Assembly: GCF_004522215.1 (NCBI RefSeq)
Contig: NZ_SDLR01000002.1
Span: 558,001 to 622,000, forward strand
Source of the DNA: Ammoniphilus sp. YIM 78166
GTDB taxonomy: Bacteria > Bacillota > Bacilli > Aneurinibacillales > RAOX-1
Reading direction: 5' to 3'
DNA length: 64,000 bases
The notes under the pieces are model-generated. The model was not told where the DNA came from. It saw only the letters and a list, made by a program, of their open reading frames with translations, and ran no database searches. Below, one piece after another: positions 34,819-43,693 of this stretch (position 1 is the stretch's first letter; each line of letters opens with the position of its first letter). The translations under genes and the position numbers were made by a program.

Positions 34819-37593
34819 ATGGATTATAGTAAAACGTTGAATTTACCAAAGACAGATTTCCCGATGCGCGGAAACCTGCCAACGAGAGAGCCTGAAATCC
34901 AGAAGGCATGGGATGAGAAAAATATCTATCAACAAGTTCAGAAGCGGACAGCCGGCAGGCCGAAGTTTATTCTACACGATGGACCACCTTATGCTAATGG
35001 AGATATTCACATTGGACATGCTTTAAACAAAGTGCTAAAGGATATGATTGTTCGATACAAATCGATGAGCGGTTTTGATGCCCCTTATGTTCCGGGATGG
35101 GATACGCACGGATTACCTATTGAGCATGCCATTATCAAGAACGAGAAGATCGATCGTCACCAAGTTGGCGCTGCAGAATTTAGAGAGCGTTGTGCAGAGT
35201 ATGCATATTCCTTCATCGACAGGCAAAGAGGCCAATTCAAGCGCTTGGGTGTAAGAGGCGACTGGGAAAACCCTTATATTACCCTGAAGCCTGAGTACGA
35301 AGCCAGACAGATTCGAGTATTTGGCGAAATGGCTAAAAAGGGATATATTTACAAAGGGTTAAAGGCCGTCTATTGGTCCCCATCCTCTGAAACGGCGTTA
35401 GCAGAAGCGGAAATTGAGTATCAAAATAAGCGTTCTGCGTCCATTTATGTTAAATTTTCTGTCGTTGATGGAAAAGGAAAATTAACAGAGGATATGAAGG
35501 TAGTCATTTGGACAACCACTCCATGGACAATTCCAGCGAACTTAGCGATTGCTATCCACCCTGAGCTGGAATATTCCGTTGTTGAGACCGGCGGGGAAAA
35601 GCTTGTTCTGGCTTCAGGGCTTGTTGAATCTGTTTCTCAAGCCATTGGATGGGAAGAGTACAAGGTTCTTCAAACCTTCAAAGGGGAAGAACTAGAAAGC
35701 GTAGTTTGCCAGCATCCATTCTACGACCGCACCTCTCCGCTTTTGCTTGGTGAGCATGTAACCTTAGATGCTGGTACAGGATGCGTTCATACGGCACCAG
35801 GCCATGGGGAAGAAGACTTTAACCTTGGCCAAAAATATGGATTGGATGTTCTATGTCCCGTAGATGATCGAGGCCACTTCACGAAGGATGCACCTGGCTT
35901 CGAAGGCCTTTTCTATGATGATGCGAATAAAATCATCACTGAAAAACTAAAAGAAGTAGGTTCCTTGCTTCATATGAGCTTTATTACTCACCAGTATCCT
36001 CATGATTGGCGTAGTAAGCAGCCAGTTATCTATCGCGCTACCGAGCAATGGTTTGCTTCCATTGATGGCTTCCGTGAACAGTTGCTTGCTTCCATTAAAG
36101 AAGTAAAATGGGTTCCGGCGTGGGGTGAACAACGTCTGCATAATATGGTGGCAGACCGTAATGATTGGTGTATCTCTCGTCAGAGAGTATGGGGGGTTCC
36201 TATCCCGATCTTCTACTGCCGTGATTGTAATACGGAAATTATTAACGACCAGACGATTGATCATGTAGCTAACTTGTTCCGTGAGGAAGGTTCACAGGCT
36301 TGGTTTACCAAGGATATCAGTGAATTGGTTCCTGCTGATCTGAAGTGTCCGGAATGTGCATCGAAGGAGTTCCGTAAAGAAACGGATATTATGGATGTAT
36401 GGTTTGATTCGGGTTCAAGTCATGAATCTGTCTTAAATGAAAGAGAAGATTTAGCATGGCCAGCCGATCTTTATCTGGAAGGTTCCGATCAATACCGTGG
36501 ATGGTTTAATTCTTCTTTATCCACATCCGTAGCTGTACACGGTCGTGCTCCATATAAAGGCGTATTGAGCCACGGGTTTGTTCTTGATGGTGAAGGACGC
36601 AAGATGTCTAAGTCCCTAGGGAACGTCATTATTCCAGCAGAAGTCATGGATAAGCTTGGAGCCGATATTTTGCGTTTATGGGTAGCTTCTGTCGACTACA
36701 CGGCAGATGTGAGGATCTCAGATAAGATCATGACCCAAATTGCTGAGTCCTATCGTAAAATCCGTAATACTTTCCGCTTTTTGTTAGGGAATCTAGAAGG
36801 ATTTGATCCGGCAACGGATCGAGTGGAAGTAAAGGATTTCCCAGAGTTAGACCGCTATGTGTGGATTAAGATGCAACGCGTGATAGAACAAGCGCTTAAA
36901 TCCTATGATCAATACCAGTTCCATACGGTGTTCCATGCCGTTCATAATTTCTGCACCATTGATTTAAGTCAGTTCTATCTAGACGTATCCAAAGATCGTC
37001 TATATACTGAAGGTCCGAACTCGCAGGCTCGTCGAGCCGCGCAAACCCTTATGTATGATGTGTTAGTTTCCCTTGTGAAGCTTGTGGCACCTATTCTTCC
37101 TCATACAGCAGATGAAGCTTGGAAGTATATCCCGGGAGTAGATGCCGATAGCGTTCAACTTACCGATATGCCAAAGCCACTCGCGGAAGCGATGGATGAT
37201 CAGCTAGAAGCGAAGTGGGATCAGTTTTTAGCTGTACGTGACGACGTGCTGAAGGCCTTAGAAGAAGCACGTAAGAATAAAGTAATAGGGCATTCTCTAG
37301 GGGCATCAGTGGCATTATATCCTGATCAAGAAACGGCATCCCTGTTGGCGAAATTTGATCGTCTGGATGAATTGTTTATTGTCTCAGAAGTGAAGGTTTA
37401 CACGGAGAAAGCTCCTGTTGATTCGTTGGCATTTGAGAAAATTTCTGTGAAAGTAACGCAAGCTACAGGGGAAAAATGCGAGCGCTGCTGGATCGTCACT
37501 CCTGAAGTAGGGCAAGATGAAGAGCATTCTTCTATTTGTCCGCGCTGTGCCAGTGTCGTAAAAGAGCATTTTGCTGATATAGCTGCAGAATAA
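34819..37593 (+). CDS. ileS: Isoleucyl-tRNA synthetase
   Basis: A 924-residue class I aminoacyl-tRNA synthetase. The HIGH motif is at residues 64-67 ([15 protein letters not shown]) and KMSKS at 595-599 ([12 protein letters not shown]). The CP1 editing domain has [15 protein letters not shown] and [26 protein letters not shown] precedes the KMSKS loop. The C-terminal zinc ribbon begins CERCWIV at Cys887 and continues ICPRCASVV. Length and zinc domain indicate the bacterial mupirocin-sensitive type rather than the eukaryote-like type 2; this is inference. It is expressed from its own promoter and ends at a strong terminator. Confidence 0.98.
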   Translation: MDYSKTLNLPKTDFPMRGNLPTREPEIQKAWDEKNIYQQVQKRTAGRPKFILHDGPPYANGDIHIGHALNKVLKDMIVRYKSMSGFDAPYVPGWDTHGLPIEHAIIKNEKIDRHQVGAAEFRERCAEYAYSFIDRQRGQFKRLGVRGDWENPYITLKPEYEARQIRVFGEMAKKGYIYKGLKAVYWSPSSETALAEAEIEYQNKRSASIYVKFSVVDGKGKLTEDMKVVIWTTTPWTIPANLAIAIHPELEYSVVETGGEKLVLASGLVESVSQAIGWEEYKVLQTFKGEELESVVCQHPFYDRTSPLLLGEHVTLDAGTGCVHTAPGHGEEDFNLGQKYGLDVLCPVDDRGHFTKDAPGFEGLFYDDANKIITEKLKEVGSLLHMSFITHQYPHDWRSKQPVIYRATEQWFASIDGFREQLLASIKEVKWVPAWGEQRLHNMVADRNDWCISRQRVWGVPIPIFYCRDCNTEIINDQTIDHVANLFREEGSQAWFTKDISELVPADLKCPECASKEFRKETDIMDVWFDSGSSHESVLNEREDLAWPADLYLEGSDQYRGWFNSSLSTSVAVHGRAPYKGVLSHGFVLDGEGRKMSKSLGNVIIPAEVMDKLGADILRLWVASVDYTADVRISDKIMTQIAESYRKIRNTFRFLLGNLEGFDPATDRVEVKDFPELDRYVWIKMQRVIEQALKSYDQYQFHTVFHAVHNFCTIDLSQFYLDVSKDRLYTEGPNSQARRAAQTLMYDVLVSLVKLVAPILPHTADEAWKYIPGVDADSVQLTDMPKPLAEAMDDQLEAKWDQFLAVRDDVLKALEEARKNKVIGHSLGASVALYPDQETASLLAKFDRLDELFIVSEVKVYTEKAPVDSLAFEKISVKVTQATGEKCERCWIVTPEVGQDEEHSSICPRCASVVKEHFADIAAE

Positions 37594-37595
37594 TG

Positions 37596-37642
37596 AAAAG
37601 CCCGCGATAGGTCATATAGACCTGTTGCGGGCTTTTTTTTTA
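37596..37642 (+). terminator. Rho-independent terminator after ileS
   Basis: AGCCCGC and GGTC arms pair with GACC and GCGGGCT around ATATA, with an internal loop, followed by a run of eight or more T. The T-run ends only a few bases before the promoter of the glucan module. Confidence 0.93.
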
Positions 37643-37645
37643 TCT

Positions 37646-37712
37646 CTCGACAAAATTAGTGTAAATCCACACCTTAATCTGACAGACTTTGCGTTTTCAA
37701 GGCGCCTATAAT
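37646..37712 (+). promoter_or_regulatory. spoIIG-type promoter (Spo0A-box, 22-base spacer) for the glucan module
   Basis: CTCGACAAA (37646-37654) matches the Spo0A-box consensus (reverse complement TTYGACAAA) at 8 of 9 positions. CTGACA (37679-37684) is 5 of 6 to the -35 consensus, TATAAT (37707-37712) is a perfect -10, and the spacer is 22 bases. TCGACAAAATTAGTG (37647-37661) matches the spoIIG copy at 13 of 15 positions, and GACAGACTTTG (37681-37691) matches it at all 11. From TCGAC to the -10 box both promoters measure exactly 60 bases. Confidence 0.7.
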
Positions 37713-37768
37713 AAGTAGGAAACACTTGGAAGCAAGAGCTTTGATCTGAAAGAAAGGGGGAGCGAAGG

Positions 37769-38383
37769 ATGGAGGGTGAAATTTTGGAGCTGCGGAAGAA
37801 AAAGTATACGATTGATCAGATTGCTCAACAGCTTGGCATCACGGTAGGTCAAGTCAAATACCGGTTGTATCAAAAAAATGGGAAACAGGACACTGAACAA
37901 CCCAAAAATGAAAAAGCCCACCAAACGCTTCCGCTCTATTACGGCGAACTAGAAATGGCTTTAATGGTTCAAGGCCCTACGGTTCTATTTGCTTACTGGG
38001 AAATCACATGGCCTGTTATGAACATGCTAAGCGACTATTTAAACTTGCCCTATGAGCATATTGATCACGCAATAAGATTATATGATGTGACAGATCTCTG
38101 GTTTAATGGTTCGAATGCTCACACATGCCAAGAAATAACGATAGATTCGGCAACGGATAATTGGTTTTTTCATGAGCTCCAGCCAGGGCGTACGTATATC
38201 GCTGAACGAGGAATACGACACGGTCAGCATTACCTTCCCCTTGTACAGTCCAAGCCGAAGGCTACCCCGCCAAACCAGGAGGCAGGAGAATACAATCCAT
38301 TGGTGCCTCGTATCGCGATAGAACCAAATGAAAGAGTAAAGCCCAGATGGTTTGAAAATTTCTCTGCCTATACACTCTATTAG
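37769..38383 (+). CDS. DUF4912 protein with N-terminal helix-turn-helix-like segment
   Basis: A 204-residue protein. Residues 1-40 look like a small helix-turn-helix (YTIDQIAQQLGITVGQVKYRLYQ), resembling sigma region 4 or resolvase-type HTH. Residues about 50-160 match DUF4912, with MALMVQGPTVLFAYWEIT, IRLYDVTDLWFNG, ATDNWFFHELQPGRTYIAERG and regular aromatic residues that would fit a beta-sandwich, possibly sugar-binding. DUF4912 genes often lie beside GH57 and glucan genes in Clostridia and cyanobacteria. ATG at 37769 follows AAAGGGGGAGCGAAGG. It heads a four-gene operon and may be a regulator or glucan-binding factor; neither is shown. The Pro-rich end is probably disordered. Confidence 0.75.
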   Translation: MEGEILELRKKKYTIDQIAQQLGITVGQVKYRLYQKNGKQDTEQPKNEKAHQTLPLYYGELEMALMVQGPTVLFAYWEITWPVMNMLSDYLNLPYEHIDHAIRLYDVTDLWFNGSNAHTCQEITIDSATDNWFFHELQPGRTYIAERGIRHGQHYLPLVQSKPKATPPNQEAGEYNPLVPRIAIEPNERVKPRWFENFSAYTLY

Positions 38384-38402
38384 TTACAGGGGGACACAAC
38401 TT

Positions 38403-41237
38403 TTGGTTAAAGGAAAAGAAAAAGAAAAAGGATACTTGGCGCTGGTGCTCCATGCCCATTTGCCTTATGTCAGACATTTGGAAGAAGATTGTCTGGAGGA
38501 GCGTTGGTTTTTTGAGGCCATCACGGAAACTTACGTACCTTTATTGCAAACCTTTGAAAAGCTGCTTGAGGAAAAGGTTCACTATAGAATTACCCTGTCT
38601 TTGTCACCCACGTTATTGACCATGTTGGCAGATCCTTTGCTCCTACTTCGTTATCAGCGCCATTTGCAGAAATTGATTGAGTTGGCCAAAAAAGAAGTGG
38701 CTCGGACAAGAAGAGATCCGGATATGAATCCTCTTGCCATTATGTACTTGAAGACCTATTTAAATATCGAGCAGTATCTTCATGAAAACGAATTTTTGCT
38801 AATTCCTAAATTCAGGGAACTAGCCGCCACAGGGGTTTTAGAGCTGATCACTACGTCTGCTACCCATGGATTTATGCCTGCCATGGAAACGGAGGAAGCC
38901 ATTTATGCACAGTGGGAAGGTGGACTTTCTACATTTGAACACTTTTTAGGGTATAGGCCAAGGGGAGTTTGGCTGCCTGAATGCGGCTATACACCCGGAA
39001 TCGATCGAATTTTGAAGCAATTAGGCGTCGATTATTTCTTTTGTGATTCTCATGCCATCGAGCATGCGAAGCCTAGAGCGAATCGTGGACTTTATGCTCC
39101 GCTCTCAACAGGCTACGGCGTTCATGCCTTCGCCAGAGATAGGGAGTCGTCCTCTCAGGTGTGGAGTACCTATGAAGGGTATCCAGGGGATTATGATTAC
39201 CGCGAATACTATCGAGATATTGGTTTTGATTTGCCGATGTCCTATATTCAGCCCTATATCCATCCTAAGGGGATTCGAGTGAATACCGGAATGAAATATT
39301 ACCGGATTACGGGTAAAGGGGACGAGAAGGCCCCTTACGTACCGCAATGGGCCAGACAAAAAGCCGAGCAACACGCAGGCCATTTTATGTTTAATCGGGA
39401 ACAGCAAGTTCTTTATCTTCATGAACAGTTGGATCGTAAACCGATTATTGTTGCCCCTTATGACGCTGAACTGTTTGGACACTGGTGGTATGAAGGTCCC
39501 CAATTTCTTTATCATCTTTGCCGAAAGATTTGTTCGGATCAAGAGCATATTCAAATGATTACCCCTTCCGAATACTTGGAGCAATATCCCCAAAGTGATA
39601 CTGGACATCTCCCGCTCTCAAGCTGGGGTCGGAACGGCTATGGTGAGGTTTGGATCAATCAAGATAATGCTTGGATCTACCGGCACTTGCATAAAGCAGA
39701 GAAAAAGATGGCAGAGTTGGCCCAACGCTTCCAAGCCCCTACCGTGCTGCAAGAGAGGGCACTTAATCAAGCGCTAAAACAGCTTCTCCTGGCTCAAAGC
39801 AGTGACTGGCCTTTTATTATGGATAACAAATCGATGGTTACGTATGCAGTGAGAAGAGTTCACGAGCATCTGGGCAACTTCCATCGACTGTTCGAAAACC
39901 TAATGAACGAGGAACTTTCAAAGACTTGGCTTGGGGAATTGGATGCGGCATGGCCTATTTTTGAAGAGTTGAGCTATCGAGTCTATTTGCCAGCAAATGA
40001 GCATAAATTAGCTATAGCTTCTGGCTTGGAAACGGAGATGCATCGTACCAAAAGAAGAGTGCTTATGCTGTCTTGGGAATACCCGCCGAAGGTGATCGGT
40101 GGCCTTTCTAGAGCCGTTTACGATTTATCTCGTGCATTAGCAAGACAGGGAGAAGAGGTTCATGTGATTACTAGCCATGTACATGGATATCCTTCTTTTG
40201 AACAGCTAGAAGGGGTTTATGTACACCGACTCCCATGTCTGTTGGAAAGTGATAGAGTCGAGTTTATAGACTGGGTACTTCAGCTCAATATTGCCATGGT
40301 TAGCTATGTAGAACATCTTGCTGATCAAGGTCATTACTTTGATCTTATGCATGCACATGACTGGCTTGTGTCTCCTGCCTCTCGAGAGCTAAAGAAAAAA
40401 TATCGTATCCCCCTAGTGGCAACTATTCATGCTACCGAATTTGGCAGAAACCAAGGGATTCATACTGCACTGCAGCATCAAATTCATAGCCAAGAGCGTC
40501 AATTGACATCTGAAGCTGATCAAGTCATTGTTTGCAGTCAATATATGCAACAAGAAGTTATCCCATTATTTGAACTTCCAGCAAAGAAAGTAAGAGTCAT
40601 TGCCAATGGAGTGGATCCCACGAATTTGGTGTTGCAGGAAGAACGGCTTCGTTCTAGGATTCACTATGCCCTTCCAGATGAAAAAATCATTTTTTTTGTA
40701 GGAAGACTGGTAAGGGAAAAGGGCGCTCAATATCTAATCGAGGCAGCTCCCCATATTTTAAGAGAATGCCCGGAAGCCAAATTCATTATTGCTGGGAAAG
40801 GACCTATGAAAAGTGAATTAGAGAAGATGGCTAACCAGTACGGAGTGGCCCATAAATTCTTATTCACGGGGTTCATTGATGACAACGAGCGCAACGCTCT
40901 GTTTCACCATGCTTACCTCGCAGTATTCCCTAGTCTCTACGAGCCATTTGGCATTGTGGCATTAGAAGCGATGGCAGCCAATACGCCTTTACTAGTTTCC
41001 GATACAGGGGGATTATCTGAAATCGTAGAGCATGGAGTCACAGGATTAAAGATATATCCTGGTTTAGTAGATTCGCTTAGAGATCAGCTTGTTTTTGCAT
41101 TGAGAAATGAACAAGAGCTTCTAAGGATGGCGGAAGAAGCTACTAATAGATTTGAGCACGCATATGATTGGAACGCTTTAGCCGGGCAAACAATCAAGAT
41201 ATATGATGGATTGACAGGGAATCTGGTAATCTCCTAA
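38403..41237 (+). CDS. GH57 alpha-glucan branching enzyme fused to a GT4 glycosyltransferase (glycogen-synthase-like)
   Basis: A 944-residue bifunctional protein. Residues about 8-530 are a GH57 domain (DUF1957 type): LVLHAHLPYVRH at the start, the nucleophile Glu193 in WLPECGYTP and Asp354 in APYDAELFGHWWYEGP, as in known GH57 branching enzymes. Residues about 550-944 are a GT4 transferase with LSWEYPPKVIGGLSRAVYDL, HAHDWL, FVGRLVREKGAQYLIEA and the EX7E pair Glu847/Glu855 in EPFGIVALE. Together they could elongate and branch an alpha-1,4-glucan. The TTG at 38403, eight bases after AGGGGGA, is preferred to an in-frame TTG at 38352 that would overlap the preceding gene. No secretion signal is seen, so it is probably cytoplasmic. 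Confidence 0.88.
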   Translation: MVKGKEKEKGYLALVLHAHLPYVRHLEEDCLEERWFFEAITETYVPLLQTFEKLLEEKVHYRITLSLSPTLLTMLADPLLLLRYQRHLQKLIELAKKEVARTRRDPDMNPLAIMYLKTYLNIEQYLHENEFLLIPKFRELAATGVLELITTSATHGFMPAMETEEAIYAQWEGGLSTFEHFLGYRPRGVWLPECGYTPGIDRILKQLGVDYFFCDSHAIEHAKPRANRGLYAPLSTGYGVHAFARDRESSSQVWSTYEGYPGDYDYREYYRDIGFDLPMSYIQPYIHPKGIRVNTGMKYYRITGKGDEKAPYVPQWARQKAEQHAGHFMFNREQQVLYLHEQLDRKPIIVAPYDAELFGHWWYEGPQFLYHLCRKICSDQEHIQMITPSEYLEQYPQSDTGHLPLSSWGRNGYGEVWINQDNAWIYRHLHKAEKKMAELAQRFQAPTVLQERALNQALKQLLLAQSSDWPFIMDNKSMVTYAVRRVHEHLGNFHRLFENLMNEELSKTWLGELDAAWPIFEELSYRVYLPANEHKLAIASGLETEMHRTKRRVLMLSWEYPPKVIGGLSRAVYDLSRALARQGEEVHVITSHVHGYPSFEQLEGVYVHRLPCLLESDRVEFIDWVLQLNIAMVSYVEHLADQGHYFDLMHAHDWLVSPASRELKKKYRIPLVATIHATEFGRNQGIHTALQHQIHSQERQLTSEADQVIVCSQYMQQEVIPLFELPAKKVRVIANGVDPTNLVLQEERLRSRIHYALPDEKIIFFVGRLVREKGAQYLIEAAPHILRECPEAKFIIAGKGPMKSELEKMANQYGVAHKFLFTGFIDDNERNALFHHAYLAVFPSLYEPFGIVALEAMAANTPLLVSDTGGLSEIVEHGVTGLKIYPGLVDSLRDQLVFALRNEQELLRMAEEATNRFEHAYDWNALAGQTIKIYDGLTGNLVIS

Positions 41238-41257
41238 ACAACAAAGGAGGAAAGCGC

Positions 41258-43681
41258 ATGAAAGCGGTCATTATGGCAGGCGGCAAAGGTACTCGCCTCC
41301 GTCCTTTAACTTCCAATTTACCTAAACCTATGGTTCCTTTGTTAGGGCGCCCTTGCATGGAATATATTATTGAGCTACTCAAGCAATACGGAATTACCGA
41401 CATTGCAGTAACCACGCAATATTTGCCTGAATCTATCAAAAGCTATTTTGGGGACGGAACGGATCTAGGAGTGAACATTCAATATTTCGAGGAAGAACGT
41501 CCTTTAGGTACGGCTGGAAGTGTGAAGAATTGCGAAAGCTTTCTCGATGACCGTTTTCTCGTCATTAGCGGGGATGCCTTAACTGACTTTAATCTAAAGG
41601 AAGCAATCGAGTTTCATGCGGCCAATCAATCAGTGGCGACCCTTGTGCTGACCAAGGTGGAAAATCCACTGGAATATGGTGTAGTCATGACGGATGAGTC
41701 AGGGAAGATCACTCGTTTTTTGGAGAAGCCGACGTGGAGTGAGGTATTTAGCGATACGGTCAATACGGGCATATACATTCTTGAACCGGAAGTGCTGCAA
41801 CTATTTGAACAGGATATTGAATATGATTTTAGTAAGGAACTATTCCCTTTGCTGCTTACTCAAGGGAAAAAGCTGATGGGGCATGTTGCACAAGGGTATT
41901 GGTCTGATATTGGCAGCTTGGATATCTATAGGCAAGCGCAATTTGATCTGTTAGATGGAAAGGTAAAAACCACCTTGAAGGCTGAGCAGTATGAGCCTGG
42001 CATCTATATCGAAGAGGATGTGCGTATTCCTCAGTCGGCTACGATTCATGCTCCCGTTTTCTTAGGGAGAGGAAGCTTTATTGAAGAAGGCGCAATAATT
42101 GATAAGTATTCGGTCATTGGCCGTCACAATGTCATCAAGCAAGGAGCGCAAGTGAGTAAAGCGATTCTTTGGGATCATAATTTTGTGGGAAGTAAAGCAG
42201 AAATTGTAGGGGCCACACTTTGTCACCGATCCCGAATTGGAGAAAGCACCCATTTGGCTGAAGGGGTCGTGATGGGGGATGATTGTCGGATTGGAGCGAA
42301 GAGCTTAGTCAAAACAGGAGTGAAAATTTGGCCGAATAAAGAAGTAGAAGAAAACTCCACGGTCTATTCCTCTCTCATATGGGGAGGCAAGGTCTCGAAA
42401 AATCTGTTTAGTTCTCAAGGGATTAAGGGAATTCCTAATATCGATCTTACGCCGGACTTTGCAGCTAGGTTAACGGCTGCCATGGCAACAGCCCTGAAGC
42501 CAAAAGCGACGGTTAGCCTTAGCTCGTGTCCACATCCTTTTTCTGAGCTGCTAAAGCTTACGATGCGGGCAGGATTAAATGCAGCGGGAATTCATACGGC
42601 TGACTTTGGCGTTACAGTTTCGGCTGCATCTCGATACGCGGTCAAGGCGTATCAAGTAGACTATGGTATCCATATCAGCATGGGGGATGAACAAGAAGAT
42701 GGAGCCACGATCGAAATCCTGGATGATCATGGACTTCCGATTGATAAACCGATGGAGCGCAAAATTGAAAATGCCTACTGGCAGGAGGATTTCGTACGCG
42801 TAACACCGGATCGACTGGGGAAGCACTCTTACCATCCCAATGTATCCGAGGATTATCTCGCCGCAATAAAACGTGAGATTTGTTTAGATTCGGTGAGAAC
42901 CAGCAGCTTTCTTGTCGTACTGGACTACGACTCTACGGTTTTAGGCACTTCAGCCATGACGGTGCTATCTAGTATGGGGTGCCGAGTGGTGCAGATGAAG
43001 GCAAAGGATGGTTCCCATGTAGGCGAGTTAGCAGAGGCGGTAAAGATGAACAGAGCCGATTTAGGAATCCGTCTAGATCGAGATGCAAGAAGATACACCC
43101 TGGTTTCCAATGAAGGAAAAGTAATTAGCGATGATGCGATGATTGCCCTTCATTTGTTGATTCACCACCGTGAAGCAGAAGACAAAGAGCCGATGCGGAT
43201 GGGAATTCCGGTTAGTGCCCCTAGAGAAATCGAGTGGCTGGCCAAAAAGCTAGGAACGGAGGTTATTCGCACAAAGGAGAGCTTAAGGGAACTGATGCAA
43301 GCCGCACGCAGTCTTCGTTTTCAACCCCTGTTCGATGGATTCTATACCATGGTGAAGGTAATAGGATATCTAGCAGAAAAAAGGCTGCCCCTATCTGATA
43401 TTCTCCCTAGTCTCCCAGCCTTTCATATGGCCCGTCAGGCTGTGTTTTGCGATTGGAAGAACAAAGGAAAGGTTATGCGTATGATGATGGAAGACATCAA
43501 GGGCAAGCAGGTTGAATTGCTGGACGGAATCAAGGTGTATGATTCAGATGGTTGGGTTCTCATCATGCCGGACATGGATCAGCCTCACTTTCGGGTCATC
43601 ACGCAGGGGGCTTCTAAGGAGATCGCTTCTACACTGGCTCAAACCTATGCAGAGCGAATCCAAAAATATCAAACCATTTAG
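41258..43681 (+). CDS. Nucleotidyltransferase - left-handed beta-helix - degenerate phosphohexomutase fusion
   Basis: An 807-residue protein. Residues 1-235 are a sugar-1-phosphate nucleotidyltransferase, with MAGGKGTRLRPLTSNLPKPM, RPLGTAGSVKN, VISGDALTDF and WSDIGSLDIYRQAQ. Residues about 250-370 are hexapeptide (left-handed helix) repeats. Residues about 385-807 have the phosphoglucomutase/phosphomannomutase fold. In the mutase part the phosphoserine TASHNP loop is replaced around ISMGDEQEDGA, and the metal-binding DGDGDR motif reads RLDRDARR, so it should be inactive as a mutase and perhaps regulatory. Annotated relatives are called mannose-1-phosphate guanylyltransferase; the real base and sugar are unknown. 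Here it most likely supplies NDP-glucose to the GT4 domain encoded upstream. Confidence 0.85.
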   Translation: MKAVIMAGGKGTRLRPLTSNLPKPMVPLLGRPCMEYIIELLKQYGITDIAVTTQYLPESIKSYFGDGTDLGVNIQYFEEERPLGTAGSVKNCESFLDDRFLVISGDALTDFNLKEAIEFHAANQSVATLVLTKVENPLEYGVVMTDESGKITRFLEKPTWSEVFSDTVNTGIYILEPEVLQLFEQDIEYDFSKELFPLLLTQGKKLMGHVAQGYWSDIGSLDIYRQAQFDLLDGKVKTTLKAEQYEPGIYIEEDVRIPQSATIHAPVFLGRGSFIEEGAIIDKYSVIGRHNVIKQGAQVSKAILWDHNFVGSKAEIVGATLCHRSRIGESTHLAEGVVMGDDCRIGAKSLVKTGVKIWPNKEVEENSTVYSSLIWGGKVSKNLFSSQGIKGIPNIDLTPDFAARLTAAMATALKPKATVSLSSCPHPFSELLKLTMRAGLNAAGIHTADFGVTVSAASRYAVKAYQVDYGIHISMGDEQEDGATIEILDDHGLPIDKPMERKIENAYWQEDFVRVTPDRLGKHSYHPNVSEDYLAAIKREICLDSVRTSSFLVVLDYDSTVLGTSAMTVLSSMGCRVVQMKAKDGSHVGELAEAVKMNRADLGIRLDRDARRYTLVSNEGKVISDDAMIALHLLIHHREAEDKEPMRMGIPVSAPREIEWLAKKLGTEVIRTKESLRELMQAARSLRFQPLFDGFYTMVKVIGYLAEKRLPLSDILPSLPAFHMARQAVFCDWKNKGKVMRMMMEDIKGKQVELLDGIKVYDSDGWVLIMPDMDQPHFRVITQGASKEIASTLAQTYAERIQKYQTI

Positions 43682-43693
43682 GATGTGATCAAG

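Noticed and set aside
38352-38402. Upstream TTG start for the GH57-GT4 protein
   Set aside because: It would overlap the DUF4912 gene by 32 bases and lacks a ribosome site; TTG at 38403 follows AGGGGGA.
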